A DNA stretch of 64,000 nt from Pyrenopolyporus hunteri (Eukaryota; Ascomycota; Sordariomycetes; Xylariales; Hypoxylaceae), in the NCBI GenBank assembly GCA_902806595.1, contig CADCXC010000043.1:496001-560000 (forward strand). The letters are read 5' to 3'. The notes under the pieces were generated by a model that had not been told where the DNA came from, did not search any database, and saw only the letters and a list, made by a program, of their open reading frames with translations. Below, one piece after another: positions 46,180 through 57,255 of the stretch (position 1 is the stretch's first letter; every line of letters begins with the position of its first letter). Both the position numbers and the translations under genes were made by a program.

Positions 46180-47354
46180 TCATGCGGGCGTGTTAGCAAG
46201 TTTCTCCTTGGCATCCGAGTCTTTGGTCTGTCCGTTACTTGCTGCCTCCTTAAGCCGTCGCTCCCTCTCCGCCCTCCCTTCACTCGCCGGATCGTAGTAC
46301 GCTATATGCTATTAGCTGCGTAATCCAGACGGTAAGTCATTCCTAGCATTAACTCACGTTTCTCTCCGAACACAGTCGTGCGAATGCCTCGCCGGGGCGC
46401 TTCATAGGATCCCGGGATGACTCGGTGCAGCACGCACCTGTTGTCCCACATCGCGACGCTGCCAACGTCCCACTTCCACCTGACGGAATGGTCGTCCGCC
46501 GAGTGGATGTGGTACTGGAAGAAATCGAGGAGTTTATCCGACTCATGTTTCTTGAGCTCGGCGAAACCGGTGACGAACCCGGTGTTTACGTTCAGCGCCT
46601 TTAGGCCGGTGACCGGATGGGTCCTCACAGCTGGGTGATGGGAGTCGATAGGGGGTCGGTTTGGCCCGACACCCCACAGGTCCAGAATTGTGTCGTACTG
46701 CAGCCGGGAAGTGTGCACCGCATGCAGGCCCTCGACGAATCTCTTCATGGCGTCGCTTAATGTGTCATAGAGGCCGTATCCGGACACCCAGGCGGTATCT
46801 CCCCCTACAGGAGGGTGCTCTTCCATTCGGAGAAGCGAATAAGACGGAGGGTTGATCTCGAAGGAAGTATCGGCGTGCCACTCTCCGGATGGCCATGGGG
46901 TATACTTTAGAAGTTCACGGTGGTCTTCGCGGCTGCCCCGAATCACCACGTGGCGAACGTCTTTCTGAGCAGGATGTCTATCTAAGGTACCGTAGTGCTC
47001 GAAGAGCTTGACCTGCTGGTCGGTGGTCAAATCCTGGTTACGGAAGAAGACCACCCCGCGCTCGTTCACAAGTAGGGCGAGTTCATCTAGTTGTTGCGGA
47101 GTTAGCTGCGAGAGCTGCACGTTCTCCAGCAGAGTGCCGATGGATTCAGTCAGGTCAGTCCTTTTGGCTACGGAAAAGAGGGCCTTTTTCTCAGGGTCGG
47201 CGAACGTAGCCCGGTCCTTATCTGGGAATATTTCCTCTCGAGCGGGCTCTGGAGGGACATGGTCCTTGATCTTGGGAGAGAAATGGGGGTGGATGGTTAT
47301 CGGGAACCCCGAGTCCTTTGAGATGTGCTTCAGAGCTTCGAGTCCAGCCGACAT
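46180..47354 (-). CDS. TauD/TfdA-family Fe(II)/2-oxoglutarate dioxygenase (372 aa)
   Basis: Family members hydroxylate taurine or other sulfonates, releasing sulfite, or act on related substrates. Exon 1 is 47354-46358, intron GTGAGT..ATATAG, exon 2 46301-46180, 1119 bases in total. I chose MSAGLEALKH at 47354; the open frame extends to 47504 through unlikely residues. The metal site is complete: EWHADTSFE (His160, Asp162) and the distal His310 (CVLHRVIPG), with the 2-oxoglutarate Arg near 325 (RRGIRTTVFG). ERGVVFFRNQDLTTDQQVKL is also typical. No signal peptide, so cytosolic. An UNC93-like transporter gene follows upstream in the same orientation. Substrate is inferred only at family level. 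Confidence 0.9.
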
Positions 47355-47572
47355 TTTGCTGTTCTGTAATAGTAGACAATCGTCTAATATCTTACTGTAG
47401 GAGCCCTCGAGATGATATCGAATTAGTATACTCTTTATAGCATTGTTTATATATGTTTTACTCCCTGGTATGGAGTTGGAGACTAATATGACGTGCGCGC
47501 GCATTCCACCTATGAGAGGCAGGACTTGCTATACATTAGAGATAGCTCAGTTCCGCGAGGTTGCGTTCATCG

Positions 47573-47582
47573 ATGGCGCGAT
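47573..47582. promoter_or_regulatory. Imperfect CYS3/MetR-type site upstream of the dioxygenase
   Basis: ATGGCGCGAT differs by one base from the palindromic ATGRYRYCAT consensus of fungal sulfur regulators and lies about 220 bases upstream of the dioxygenase ATG. The match is weak and could be chance. Confidence 0.2.
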
Positions 47583-47894
47583 GATAGAACATGATCGCAT
47601 CAGAGCCTAATAACTCCGATTTGAAGCAAATGCTATTAAAACTTCCGTCTTAGGCGGTACCAATGTATGCCTATTTGATGATAAATTAGATGGTATACCT
47701 AGGTATATCGTCTGCAATGGGTTTCTATATAAGTACCCCCCGAAAGTCTATTCTGAAGTGAACCCGGTTTCGAGTGCAGCTGATCTCTATATGATTATGA
47801 TCTGCTACATGGCTTAGCGTACTAGCCGTAGAGCCGTTCGGTCTTAATCTATAGGACTCTGAACAAGGAGCTGGGTAGGTAGTCAATCTGACGA

Positions 47895-49348
47895 CTAGGC
47901 CTTCTCAGAGCCCTGATCTTTACTCGACCCCCTCACTTGAACCTCCTCAATGTGGCTCTCCACATCGGATTTGTCGCTATTAATTCCAAAGTTCCTGATC
48001 ACGAGCCAAGCCGGAAGTATTGAGACACCCCATAAACCAAAGTTTATATAAGGGCCGCCAACAGCGGCAATAATGGGAACCGCGTTCAATCCATAGCTGA
48101 GAGCTTGCCAAGCGGACTCTGTGCCTCTTAGTAACGCTGCGAGTCGAATTGTCTCTTGGGGGCTTGAGGATATCTGCCCGATGATGAAATAGGAGAAGTT
48201 GTAGTTCAACTGAAATCCGGATACGAGGAAGACGAAGACACCAAACGCCCTGCCGAAGCCGGGATCGCTCCAGTCAAAGATTGGTTGCGTCCGGCGATAC
48301 TCGGTCACGTTGATCGTAAGCCACAGCCACCAGGCGCCTTGTAGCGTCATGATAACCGCGAAAGCCCGCCGAGTTCTCGTCTTGAGGGAGATTTGGCTCT
48401 GGTCTAGCCACAATCCAAGGAGATTACCGCAGATGACGGCAACGATTCCGGAAAGAAACGAGCCGAGGGCCCTCGCGCGCACACTGAACCACAAAGCGTT
48501 ATAGGTGAAGAAAACGGCTTCCGAATAAACCCCTTGACCAATCCACAGGACGAGAAAGAGGAACTTCCTGGTAAAGAAAGTTCTCGTCGTAGCCTTGATT
48601 TCTTGCCAAGGCTTGTCGAAAATCGTGAGCTGAACTGGTATGCCGCTCGGGCGTTGGACTTTGGATGGGGGGTTGAGAAGTAGGGCGACAAGCGTGCCAC
48701 TCGCTTGAAGAGCGATGAATATGATATAAACCGTATAGGAGACCTTTCCAGCCTGATTGCGGTCTGCATTAAGCCCTAAATTGATGGCTCCTCCAAGAAT
48801 CTGTCCAACTCGAGTCCATGTCAGCCAGTACGCGACCATTCTCCCTCGGTTGTGCGGGTCTGGATAAGCGATCGCGATGGCGGCTTCGGCGGCCCAGAAT
48901 ATACCCGCGGATACACCACAGAAAGCAGCTCCGACGATGACAAGCCATTCCACTCCGTACCGGTTGTTAAGGTACAGCCCGGCGCTATAGGGGGCGTAGC
49001 CGATAGTACCGACGAACAGAGCACCGGTGATGCCGATATATCGAACAACGGCACTCGTTAACCAGCAAGATATTATCATAAGGCAGAATGTGAGCGCGTT
49101 TCCGGTGTTGACGAGGTAAGGTGACTGAGCGCCACCGGCCCCGAGAGAGTTCATTGCCCCCCATAGTCCAGGGGCCGCAAAGCTGCATAGGCCAAGGATT
49201 GTGGCGTTATAGAACACTGATCTATACCATTTCACTGCCTAATATAAGCGAAGAGGTCTAAAGCATGGTGTCTCTTTGGCTCACCTTGGACGGGCTTCTC
49301 CTCTGGAGTCGGGGGACTCTTAGGCGTCGTTTCCGTCACTCCCGTCAT
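47895..49348 (-). CDS. UNC93-like major facilitator superfamily transporter (467 aa)
   Basis: Exon 1 (49348-49285) encodes a short polar N-terminus, MTGVTETTPKSPPTPEEKPV. A 50-base intron ends at CAG (49235), and exon 2 is 49234-47895, 1404 bases in total. The body contains roughly eleven to twelve hydrophobic spans. UNC93/DUF895-type landmarks are VFYNATILGLCSFAAPGLWG, SLGAGGAQSPYLVNTGNALT, GVSAGIFWAAEAAIAIAYP, NRGRMVAYWLTWTRVGQILG and AALLRGTESAWQALSYGLNA. Fungal relatives are plasma-membrane or vacuolar transporters of unknown cargo. It sits about 540 bases upstream of the dioxygenase gene on the same strand, suggesting uptake or export linked to that enzyme, but this is unproven. Confidence 0.9.
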
Positions 49349-50838
49349 TTTCGATGAATCGAATAGTAGTGACACTAGATGTTACAAGAATTACGGGAGT
49401 TTTTAAGAGAGATGAGGCCGACGGCGAATCTCCCGCTCGAACTATTATATAATAATTATAGTTGACTACCGTCCAGAACAGGGCTTCACGTCACCCCTCC
49501 CGAACGAATTGCGCCATACCTTAGGGGGAACGCGTGATGCCACGAAGACCCGACGATAGATAAGCCTTTTATCGAACTAATCACCGAGTGAAGAGTCTGA
49601 TTCGCTCATACATGATTGTGTAACAATAGAACATACTATCGTCTTAGACATGCTTTCAATAAGGGGCGTCCGAGCGAATTTCTTTCCTCGTCGCTATACC
49701 TGAATCAGTTGGAGCGATGCGCGTATCTTTACAAAACTCAACTTCATATCAAAAGCAAGGAATAATTAATAATGATCTAAAAGGTCGTATCTTGACGTGA
49801 TCACTTATGTTGTTTAGCGGCTTGTCGTGCTATGTTGTTTTGTGTTATAGTTTAAGGCTACGCAAGTCCGAGATGCTGATTGCTGTTGATCTAGGAAAAA
49901 TGCGTAAACCACCCCCGACCTTTGATTATAAAATTTTACTGGCAGCAACGAAGTAAGTCGAGTTCGAAATGTTCGTTCGTTAATAAAATATTATTTCATT
50001 CAATTTTAGACTCTCTAAGTAGATATAATGTGCTTTATCGACTCTTTTCGGTCACCCGAATATGAGGTGTTTAATCAGTGGCATTTACGGAGTACGGAAG
50101 ACGCTACGGAAGGTTTTGTCCGTGGCGGACGCTAGAGGTACCTATTAACACCCGTCAGACCGGAAGCCAATTAATTAGTTACCTCTTTGAAACCACTAGT
50201 AGCGGGCTGAGTGGCCGGGCTATAGTGGACGCTGTTGTATTACAGTAGATATTATAGTTAATAACCTAGCGTAGGTACCTAGGTAGGTATTCATTTGCAA
50301 AACATCCCACCGGATTAGATGTAGATTGGCTTCGGTTCTAGTTGATGCTCTATTAATGGGGTTTACAATAACGGGGTTAACGAAGTCTAAGGGAAAGAGG
50401 CTATATAACGCTCTTCAACGTCAACAGCCTTTAATTGGTCATCTAATTAGCTGTTAGGATCTTGCAAGATAAGTCATACGATTCTGTAAGGCAAAGGTCG
50501 ACTCAGAAACAGAAATCCTATCAGTGACTGAGGCGAGGAGGGGTCTATGCTGTTTAGGTAAGTACCTACGTACCTTTCTGGGCAAAGGAAGGAAACCATA
50601 GTAGGACTGGACATATATCTTACGTGGAACTAATATATTGGTTTATATGTATTTCTATCCTTATACTTATATCATTCAGAATTCCTCGGACACTGATATT
50701 TAGGGTAGTTTTCTCATTTTGAAAGTAATCATACTACGCCGTTCGCACGTACCCGGCGCGTCGACTCGCTTGGCAATTTACAAACGGACGCTTCAAAACT
50801 CATCTTGCCATATACAATTGGGCTATTTATTGTACAAT
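49349..50838. other. Intergenic, nothing recognised
   Basis: A TATATAAT-like element at 49444-49453 lies about 95 bases before the UNC93-like ATG. The palindromic TAGGTACCTAGGTAGGTA occurs at about 50271-50290. No gene seen. Confidence 0.4.
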
Positions 50839-51494
50839 ATGGCTAGCACGCTACGCTCTATTATGTGCGATAAATTCTTTTCCTGGGATAGGGAGGGTGG
50901 TAACGGTATTGTGTTTCGAAAGGATGGAACCGGCAACGTAAGCACCTAGCCATCATACCTTGCCGCCCTCGTCGTTCCATCACTAAGCCTAGTATATAGT
51001 TGTATTGCGGCGCCGGCATGTCGCATTGGATTGCCGCTATATTCAACTGGAAACCTCTGATGGAGTTCAGCGATCCAATAGACCAGGCTATTCAATACGA
51101 CGATGATTACGAGGGGTGGCTCGACATCGAGATGACACTGTTGAAGAAACGCGTCACGAGTATCGGTGGGAATCCAACCGACGGGCAAACACTACACGAC
51201 ACGTATTTGACGGAAGAGGCCTTTCGGCCAAAAGTTTACAGGCTGAAGTTGGATAGGGGAAAACACTATGGACTAAAGGGTTATATATGTGAACTTCACC
51301 TCCTGATGGATCCGTCGCCCTATCCACCTCTAGAGGAATGGAATCTAAAAAACCCTACCGAATTTTTTAGATACTGGGAAAGGAAGGACTTTTACGGGGA
51401 CAGAGTCGGCTACATAGATTCGCACGATCGGGTGAGTCTTCGTCCATTGGTGGGTTTGAAATTAATACCAGACCCTTACACTGATTCGATATAG
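50839..51494 (+). CDS. Conserved fungal hypothetical protein (197 aa)
   Basis: Exon 1 (50839-50937) starts MASTLRSIMCDKFFSWDREG. A 62-base intron with GTAAGC donor and TATATAG acceptor follows, then exon 2 (51000-51494), 594 bases in total. The protein has no signal peptide or membrane span and is rich in aromatic and acidic residues (IAAIFNWKPLMEF, YEGWLDIEMTLLKKRV, YPPLEEWNLKNPTEFFRYWE). I recall similar uncharacterised proteins, with an N-terminal STLRSI..FSWD..I.F..DGTG block, from other fungi, but know no function. The alternating strands suggest a beta-barrel, lipocalin-like fold; this is a guess. Confidence 0.7.
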
Positions 51495-52414
51495 CAAATC
51501 TTCCGACCGAAAGCATTTAGGGCTGAGGAGATCGCCTGGCTCGAAAAGTCATCCTAGCCATCCACAGGCGAATCCCGTGAAGAGCAATCGTAGGTAGCAT
51601 TAGCTACGCAGCCGCTTATCTCTCTGCGCGCCCAATGGGTAGGGTTCGCCATGACTAGCACGCATCAGAAATGCCAATTTAATTTAGGAACAGACAAGTT
51701 TATATAGGTACTTATCAACAGCCGGGAACCCGTCGAGCCTACATTTACGCGATGCGATGTCTAGATAGTTTTCGTCTTTTAGAAGCAGAAGCACCACTAT
51801 ATACCCTGAAGTGCAAGTGTTAAAGCCCCGCGATTATGAGTTTTAGCGCATAGGTTTAGGCACCACAACCCCTACCGAAGCTGTAGATACTGGCACCCGG
51901 AATTAACCTCATAGGACACTTATAAATCGAATAATAATTCAATCATGGCGCTTATCTTGTAATAGGTTAATTCTGAACCATTGCTGTTCTTTAGTCATTT
52001 TCAATCCGGAGTAGAGCGTCGTTAAATTTGTCACTGTCAATATTCGTAGCGGGGTTTCCGTTAGAGCCCGCTTCAACGGTATTAGCGCTTTTACAGGCCT
52101 CATACTCTGCTTCGTAAACGGGCGGTTTGGTGCTTCTAATTAATTCGCAGCGGCCGAAGAATGCCCACCTAGAATAGCCAAAGAACGCCCGAGGACAATT
52201 GAAGAGCCGAATTTGCCAGCCAAGCCTACGACTCTTCTCTTATTGACGTGTTCATATCTACTCATATCCACTCTAAAATGTAAATTCTCACTCGCACCAG
52301 GTCGTCTCGACAAGAGTAAATAAGGGCATCTCTTTCCTATCGCGACACGTGGATTTTTGATCAAACCCAATTATCGTTATTATCAACTATTCCTTTACTC
52401 TGAATTAGCAACTC
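51495..52414. other. Intergenic, nothing recognised
   Basis: No open frame with recognisable features. The last few hundred bases are presumably the promoter of the acetyltransferase gene. Confidence 0.4.
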
Positions 52415-53173
52415 ATGGCAGCCCTCGAGAAGAACTTGGCCGAGCTAGAAAAGGCCAGCAGCCTAGCTCATGTACCCAAGTCGGAAGAGTACGACAAGAT
52501 GATTTCTGGGATGCTGTGAGTGACATCATCCGCCAACAACGTGCTGGGGGCCGATCGTAGCAGAAAATGGAATCTGATTCATCTCCGTGGCATCCCTAGA
52601 TATAACGCTTTAGATCCCGAGCTTGCGAAGGCACGCTTCAACGCCCGGAGATGGATGCATAAATACAACAATTACTTCCCCGACGACCCAGAGGCCGATT
52701 TTGAGTCCCTGGCGAAAGCTAGGAAGAACATGCTCAAGCAATTCTTAGGTCACATTGAGGACGAAGTCTTCATCGAGCCGTCTCTCGCAGTGGACTATGG
52801 ATGCAATATTCGCCTCGGCCATCGATTTTATTCCAACTTCAACCTCACCATCCTGGATTGCGCGCTAGTCACCATAGGCGATCGGGTCATGTTTGGGCCG
52901 AACGTGTCCATACTTACGGCCACCCACGAGACGGAAGTGCAGAGCCGCAGGGACGATGTCGAGTACGCCAAGCCCGTGACCATCGGGGACGACTGCTGGA
53001 TAGGGGGTCACGTCGTGATTCTACCTGGTGTCACCATCGGAAAGGGAAGCACCATAGGTGCTAGCTCTGTAGTGACGAAAGATATTCCGGAATGGAGCGT
53101 CGCGATGGGTACTCCGGCGCGGGTAGTGAGGAAGGTGACTCCTCTCGAAGACCATAAATCGAATACTTCGTGA
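52415..53173 (+). CDS. Maltose/galactoside O-acetyltransferase-type enzyme (224 aa)
   Basis: Transfers acetyl from acetyl-CoA to sugar hydroxyls in bacterial relatives; fungal substrates are unclear. Exon 1 (52415-52515) starts MAALEKNLAELEKASSLAHV, the intron is GTGAGT..CCCTAG, and exon 2 is 52600-53173, 675 bases in total. The N-terminal Mac domain (YDKMISGMLYNALDPELAKA) precedes a left-handed beta-helix of hexapeptide repeats (VDYGCNIRLGHRFYSNFNLT, CWIGGHVVILPGVTIGKGST, IGASSVVTKDIP). The catalytic His lies in ILTATHETEV, as in the family. The C-terminus MGTPARVVRKV is typical. It is intact, soluble and probably trimeric. Confidence 0.92.
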
Positions 53174-53271
53174 TCGACATGATCAGAGATTTTTATTAGA
53201 AAACTACCACTTAGCTTTTGAGGTGGTAATTGTGGCTATTTAGATTGGGGACGCTTGCACGCTGGGTGGTC

Positions 53272-53619
53272 CAGCTGGGGATTTCCGCCAAACCCCGCCT
53301 CAATAACGGTGGTACGCTAAAAGTCATAGGGGGTCACGGCGCATATCCCACTAGATAGGGCATATAGTTAACACACAATACAGAGCTCACAGCGCTTGGA
53401 GCCGCTATAGATCCCAACCCAACTACCACGTAGCGTGGGACGTCTAGTCCTTTTATTATAGGGGTAAACTAGAAACAACTTGATTAAGTAGGTAGGTAGC
53501 CGGCTTGTATAGTAGTATATATGCTCTAGTTCACGGTATTTTTAGCGTATCCCTGCCGTGAAAAGTAGCCCTACGAACCATCTTTATTATATCTGCGATT
53601 TGGTGGGGAAGCCCCAGCC
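53272..53619. mobile_element. Diverged MITE-like element related to the one at 36643
   Basis: The left end reads AGCTGGGGATTTCCGCCAAA and the right end, reverse-complemented, GGCTGGGGCTTCCCCACCAA, giving imperfect inverted termini. Inside each end lies a TACGCTAAAA motif (53322-53331 and inverted near 53532-53541). The order TTTCCGCCAAACC then GTACGCTAAAAGT then ATAGGG repeats that of the MITE at 36643-37232. Similarity is partial, so this is a decayed family member or a separate element sharing ends. Confidence 0.5.
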
Positions 53620-53922
53620 TACAGCCTACAGCCCCTCACCTAGACCCAGGTGTGAAGGTTAGCGTTATTGTAGTGGACCCGGCGCACTATTGTAAGGCTT
53701 CTTCTCCTTAATACACACAGCAATAATCCAACGATATATGACATTTGCGGCTAAGTCGAATTCGAGACCTACTCAGGGATTTTAGAACCACGTCCTTGAA
53801 GTAACGCGCCTAATACCTATGCAAATACGCTCTATTAGATCTTATATCGTTGTGGGCCAGCCATACGGTGAACAAAGCCATCCTATCTTGTTTCTGCACT
53901 GCGGCGCCATTCAACCCTCAGC
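53620..53922. other. TPMT-like gene upstream region
   Basis: About 300 bases between the MITE-like element and the methyltransferase ATG; presumed promoter. Confidence 0.4.
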
Positions 53923-54982
53923 ATGGATACTCCGTCCCAAGCCCCTAATCAACTAATTTCTCACTTTCAAAACCGGTATGTATGACTTCAACACATGAAT
54001 TTAGAGCAGGTGAAAATAAAATCTAATATTGCCATATTAGTGACGCGAGGAACCAATCGTCGGGGTGGGCTGATCTCTGGGATGCCGGCCTGAACCATTT
54101 TTGGGATCGCGGTAAACCGTCGCCTGCCCTCATCGACTGGATCGAGTCACGGCCAAAGGTCATACCTTCTCATACCGATCGCCGGCCGATCGCACTCGCC
54201 CCTGTAAGCTATCTCTTTCATGGCTGACATTTCTGAGACGCCATTATTGACATAGCTAATTTCGACGGATTAGGGCTGCGGGAAAGGGTATGACGTCGTT
54301 ATGCTAGCTCTACATGGCTTCGATGTTTACGGCGTAGAGGTTTCCCCTAAGGCGATTAAGACAGCTGAGTTGTATGCAGAAGCCGAGTTTCGCGAGCCGT
54401 CCTCTTATAACTTCGCCTCTACACAGGAGACTTGGCAAACTGGAGGCCCAGGAAGCGCGAGGTTTATCCAGGAAGATTTCTTTAGACCAGGCTGGGAAAA
54501 GAACATTATGGATGGTGACTTCCAAGGCTTTGACTTGATATACGATTATACGGTGAGTTCCATCGACATCTCGATACTAGCCACATGGGTGGTGCTCAGG
54601 CGGGATGATAATGGCAGTAACAAGACTAGCACATGAACTCGGTTACTCATATAAGTGGCAGTTTCTATGCGCGCTCGCACCTGAAATGCGCAAGTACTGG
54701 GGTCGTCGCATGAGCGAGCTTATCTCTCCGACGGGGATACTCGCATGCCTCGAGTTCCCCCTATATAAGGATCTCAAATCTCCAGGACCTCCGTGGGGAC
54801 TCAAGGGAGTGTATTGGGATATCCTTGCTGAAGGCGGCGACGGTATAATCGACACCGAGTCGACGGGAGAAACGGGGAAGCTACAGGGGCGCTTTGAAAG
54901 AGTAGATTACTTCAGGCCGTCTCGGTCATACGAAAACGGGAAGGGTACCGATATGTTTAGTCTCTGGAGATTGAAGCAATAG
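53923..54982 (+). CDS. TPMT-family S-adenosylmethionine methyltransferase (271 aa)
   Basis: Related to plant and fungal thiol/halide methyltransferases and thiopurine methyltransferase. Exons are 53923-53975, 54041-54203, 54274-54552 and 54662-54982, 816 bases in total. Family features are GWADLWDAGLNHFWDRGKPS, the SAM-binding loop ALAPGCGKGYDVVMLA (about 67-82, split by an intron before GCGKG), YGVEVSPKAIKTAE, the acidic post-loop segment FIQEDFF, FDLIYDYTFLCALAPEMRKY and LACLEFPLYKDLKSPGPPWG. Cytosolic. Substrates might be thiols, hydrogen sulfide or halides; the sequence alone cannot choose. The nearby TauD-type dioxygenase makes a sulfur context attractive. Confidence 0.9.
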
Positions 54983-55584
54983 GGAAGGTCTTCGCGGCAC
55001 GACAAAAAGAGAGAAAGGAAGGAAAATTGATATAACTATTGAGCGATTGTAGTAATCTCTTGCTCCTAACTATTATCTTGAACTGTTGGGTTCATCTAGC
55101 CATTCTATGTAATAGGAGTGGAGTAGCACATTGCGAGGTCCGTTCGCAGTTTGGTTTAAGCCAACCACTTTGCATAAATGCGAGGTACTTATATCTACAC
55201 AAAAACCAAAGCAATTCGGTCATGAGAGAATTATGCGTGGACCACTAGCAGCGAGAGACCCTAAACCCACAGTGAGATGAAGAAAGGGGGGGCCGATTTA
55301 AATAACATCGACGTTAGAGTACCCGGCTGGGGCTTGACTTAAACACTAGCAGAGACTTCGGGATCGGTGGAATGTGAGGCCAACTACCTTAGCATAACAC
55401 ACATCACTTAACCGATTAATTAGATCGAGTTGTATGACACCACTTATATCCGCCAATATAAAAACGTGTATTTCTCTCTCTACAAATGACTGACTAGACT
55501 CCACTCATCTCAGAATGTATCTAAGTAGATAGATAATGCAAGACCGATATCCTGCTTCCTCTACTAGGGATGCTTGTGGAACGA
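54983..55584. other. Gap between convergent genes
   Basis: 3' regions of the methyltransferase and lipase genes; no further gene seen. Confidence 0.4.
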
Positions 55585-56703
55585 TCACCCCAACTTAGCA
55601 CCTTTGATCAAGCTAAAACTACGTTCGAATCTTTCTATAAAACCGTTGATTCCGATTTTATCCAAATAAACTTGGACGTGCTGGCTGTGCAAAACATCAC
55701 TGAACTGATCCCAACTCTGAATAGGTTCGGGAATTGACGGACCAGTGAACTTTTGCCCTGGGAGAGGTACGTACTGGATCTTAGACGGTATCGGTAGCCA
55801 TATGGCCAATGTCGATATCAGTTCGGCAAAGGGCCTCAAGTCGTCGCTGAAGTGAAAGATTTTGCCCAATATGTTGTATAGATTTCGGTCGTCGCTTGAG
55901 TTGATAGACCAAGCCTGGGGAACGGTATCCAATTCGTTATAGTAGATCGTGTTGTAGACCTGGTAGTCTTCGGCCCATTCCGGGGTTTTGGGGAAGACTG
56001 CGGCGTAGTCCTTCGCAAGCTTGTCGTTTCCAGGCGAGACACCGGCGGACCCTACAACTCTCACGTCGTGGGTACCGACCAGGTTCGACATCCGCAACCC
56101 CAACGCAACGGCGGGGGCAAGGGCTCCTCCTAGGCTGTGGCCGGTGAAGACGATAGTATAGGATGAATCCAAGCCATTCAAGTACTGGTCGATGCGCATA
56201 TCCACGTCGCCTGATTTGCCGGCGTTGCTCAAGATGTTCCATACACCGATACAGGTTCCCTTAGCACAGTAGGCGACCGTATGACTCGTGGTTTCGTTGG
56301 GCTCAGAAGCTCCTGGCTCGGGAATTCCGTCAGAAGACCAGCGATCGACCCAAGCATTAAAGTCTACAACCTTATAAACGCCGAGGTCCTCGATTATATC
56401 CATCCATGAATTGGATGCGGTCCCGGCAATAGAAACGACGCAAATTTTCTGCGTCTCGTCGATAGCCGCATACCATACATTGTCGGGGCCGCCTTCAGGT
56501 GAATCCTTGTTCGTTGCTTTGAAGACTTTGGGCCCCCAGGAAAGGATCCATTCTCCCGATAAACGTGGAAAGACCCCGTTCAAAGCTTGTTCCATTGCAT
56601 CTTGAAGGGTCTCTTCCGAACCCTGATGCCCAGAAACAAGGTTTGAAGCCATAGAGAGGCAGTAAATTTGTTGAAATACGTTGTAGTCTAACTTCTCGGC
56701 CAT
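55585..56703 (-). CDS. Class 3 (fungal) lipase-like alpha/beta hydrolase (372 aa)
   Basis: Single exon. Contains the nucleophile elbow TIVFTGHSLGGALAPAVALG (Ser190 in GHSLG) and the upstream CVVSIAGTASNSWMDIIEDL, matching the oxyanion region of Lipase_3 proteins. A likely catalytic Asp lies in the NELDTVPQAWSI segment near 260; the His is not certain, with HSQHVQVY near the C-terminus a candidate. There is no signal peptide, so it is probably intracellular rather than a secreted triacylglycerol lipase. Such fungal proteins are common and mostly uncharacterised; substrate unknown. Confidence 0.87.
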   Translation of the reverse strand: MAEKLDYNVFQQIYCLSMASNLVSGHQGSEETLQDAMEQALNGVFPRLSGEWILSWGPKVFKATNKDSPEGGPDNVWYAAIDETQKICVVSIAGTASNSWMDIIEDLGVYKVVDFNAWVDRWSSDGIPEPGASEPNETTSHTVAYCAKGTCIGVWNILSNAGKSGDVDMRIDQYLNGLDSSYTIVFTGHSLGGALAPAVALGLRMSNLVGTHDVRVVGSAGVSPGNDKLAKDYAAVFPKTPEWAEDYQVYNTIYYNELDTVPQAWSINSSDDRNLYNILGKIFHFSDDLRPFAELISTLAIWLPIPSKIQYVPLPGQKFTGPSIPEPIQSWDQFSDVLHSQHVQVYLDKIGINGFIERFERSFSLIKGAKLG

Positions 56704-57081
56704 GTTTGCGTAATAGGATACTCCGGAAGCGAGGAGGTGGTGTGATAACCGGTTGTTGAGGCTTGAAACAGGGGAATAGGGGAAGAATCTAAAGAGCAGA
56801 ATAGTGGTTGTACGGTCGTGAGGGCTTGGAATAGATCAATCCAAATAATAATTATTCCTGTCCTTGAGATCTATGTTCCCTCTCTCTTCTTTAAAACGAG
56901 GATAATGCAGGGTATTTAACTTCGAAGGGATAGTCTCCTCGGCCGCCGTGCACACTTGCGTCGGAACCGGACACATACTATGTACAACAAATTGGCCATC
57001 TGCCGTTGATATATTAATGGCTTCACATAACATTGCCTATCCTAGGCAATCCAGGCCGCCACTGACGACGGAATCTTCGCT
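56704..57081. other. Lipase upstream region
   Basis: Promoter region of the lipase gene; no gene seen. Confidence 0.4.
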
Positions 57082-57255
57082 TCAGGTGAGTTCATGATTT
57101 TCCACGATTTTAGGAAATGTGCTCATGTTGAAGTAGATGCGGCCGTCCTTGAACGGCTTGGTAACAGTTAGGAATCTCCACCGGCGGCCGTGTAACCCGA
57201 CCTGCGTGATGGCCACATCGGCTATGAACCTCTCGAACAGAGCCGCAGTTTGATC
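57082..57255 (-). pseudogene. Orphan 3' coding fragment of an unidentified gene
   Basis: On the minus strand an uninterrupted frame of about 55 codons ends at TGA (57084-57082). It reads ALFERFIADVAITQVGLHGR, RWRFLTVTKPFKDGRIYFNM and STFPKIVENHELT. Composition and alternating strand pattern look strongly protein-like, yet there is no start codon, and a TGA lies just upstream at the 57255 end unless a splice acceptor (GTGAG) is used. I could not find preceding exons. It is either the last exon of a gene whose earlier exons I missed or a relic. Family unknown. Confidence 0.4.
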
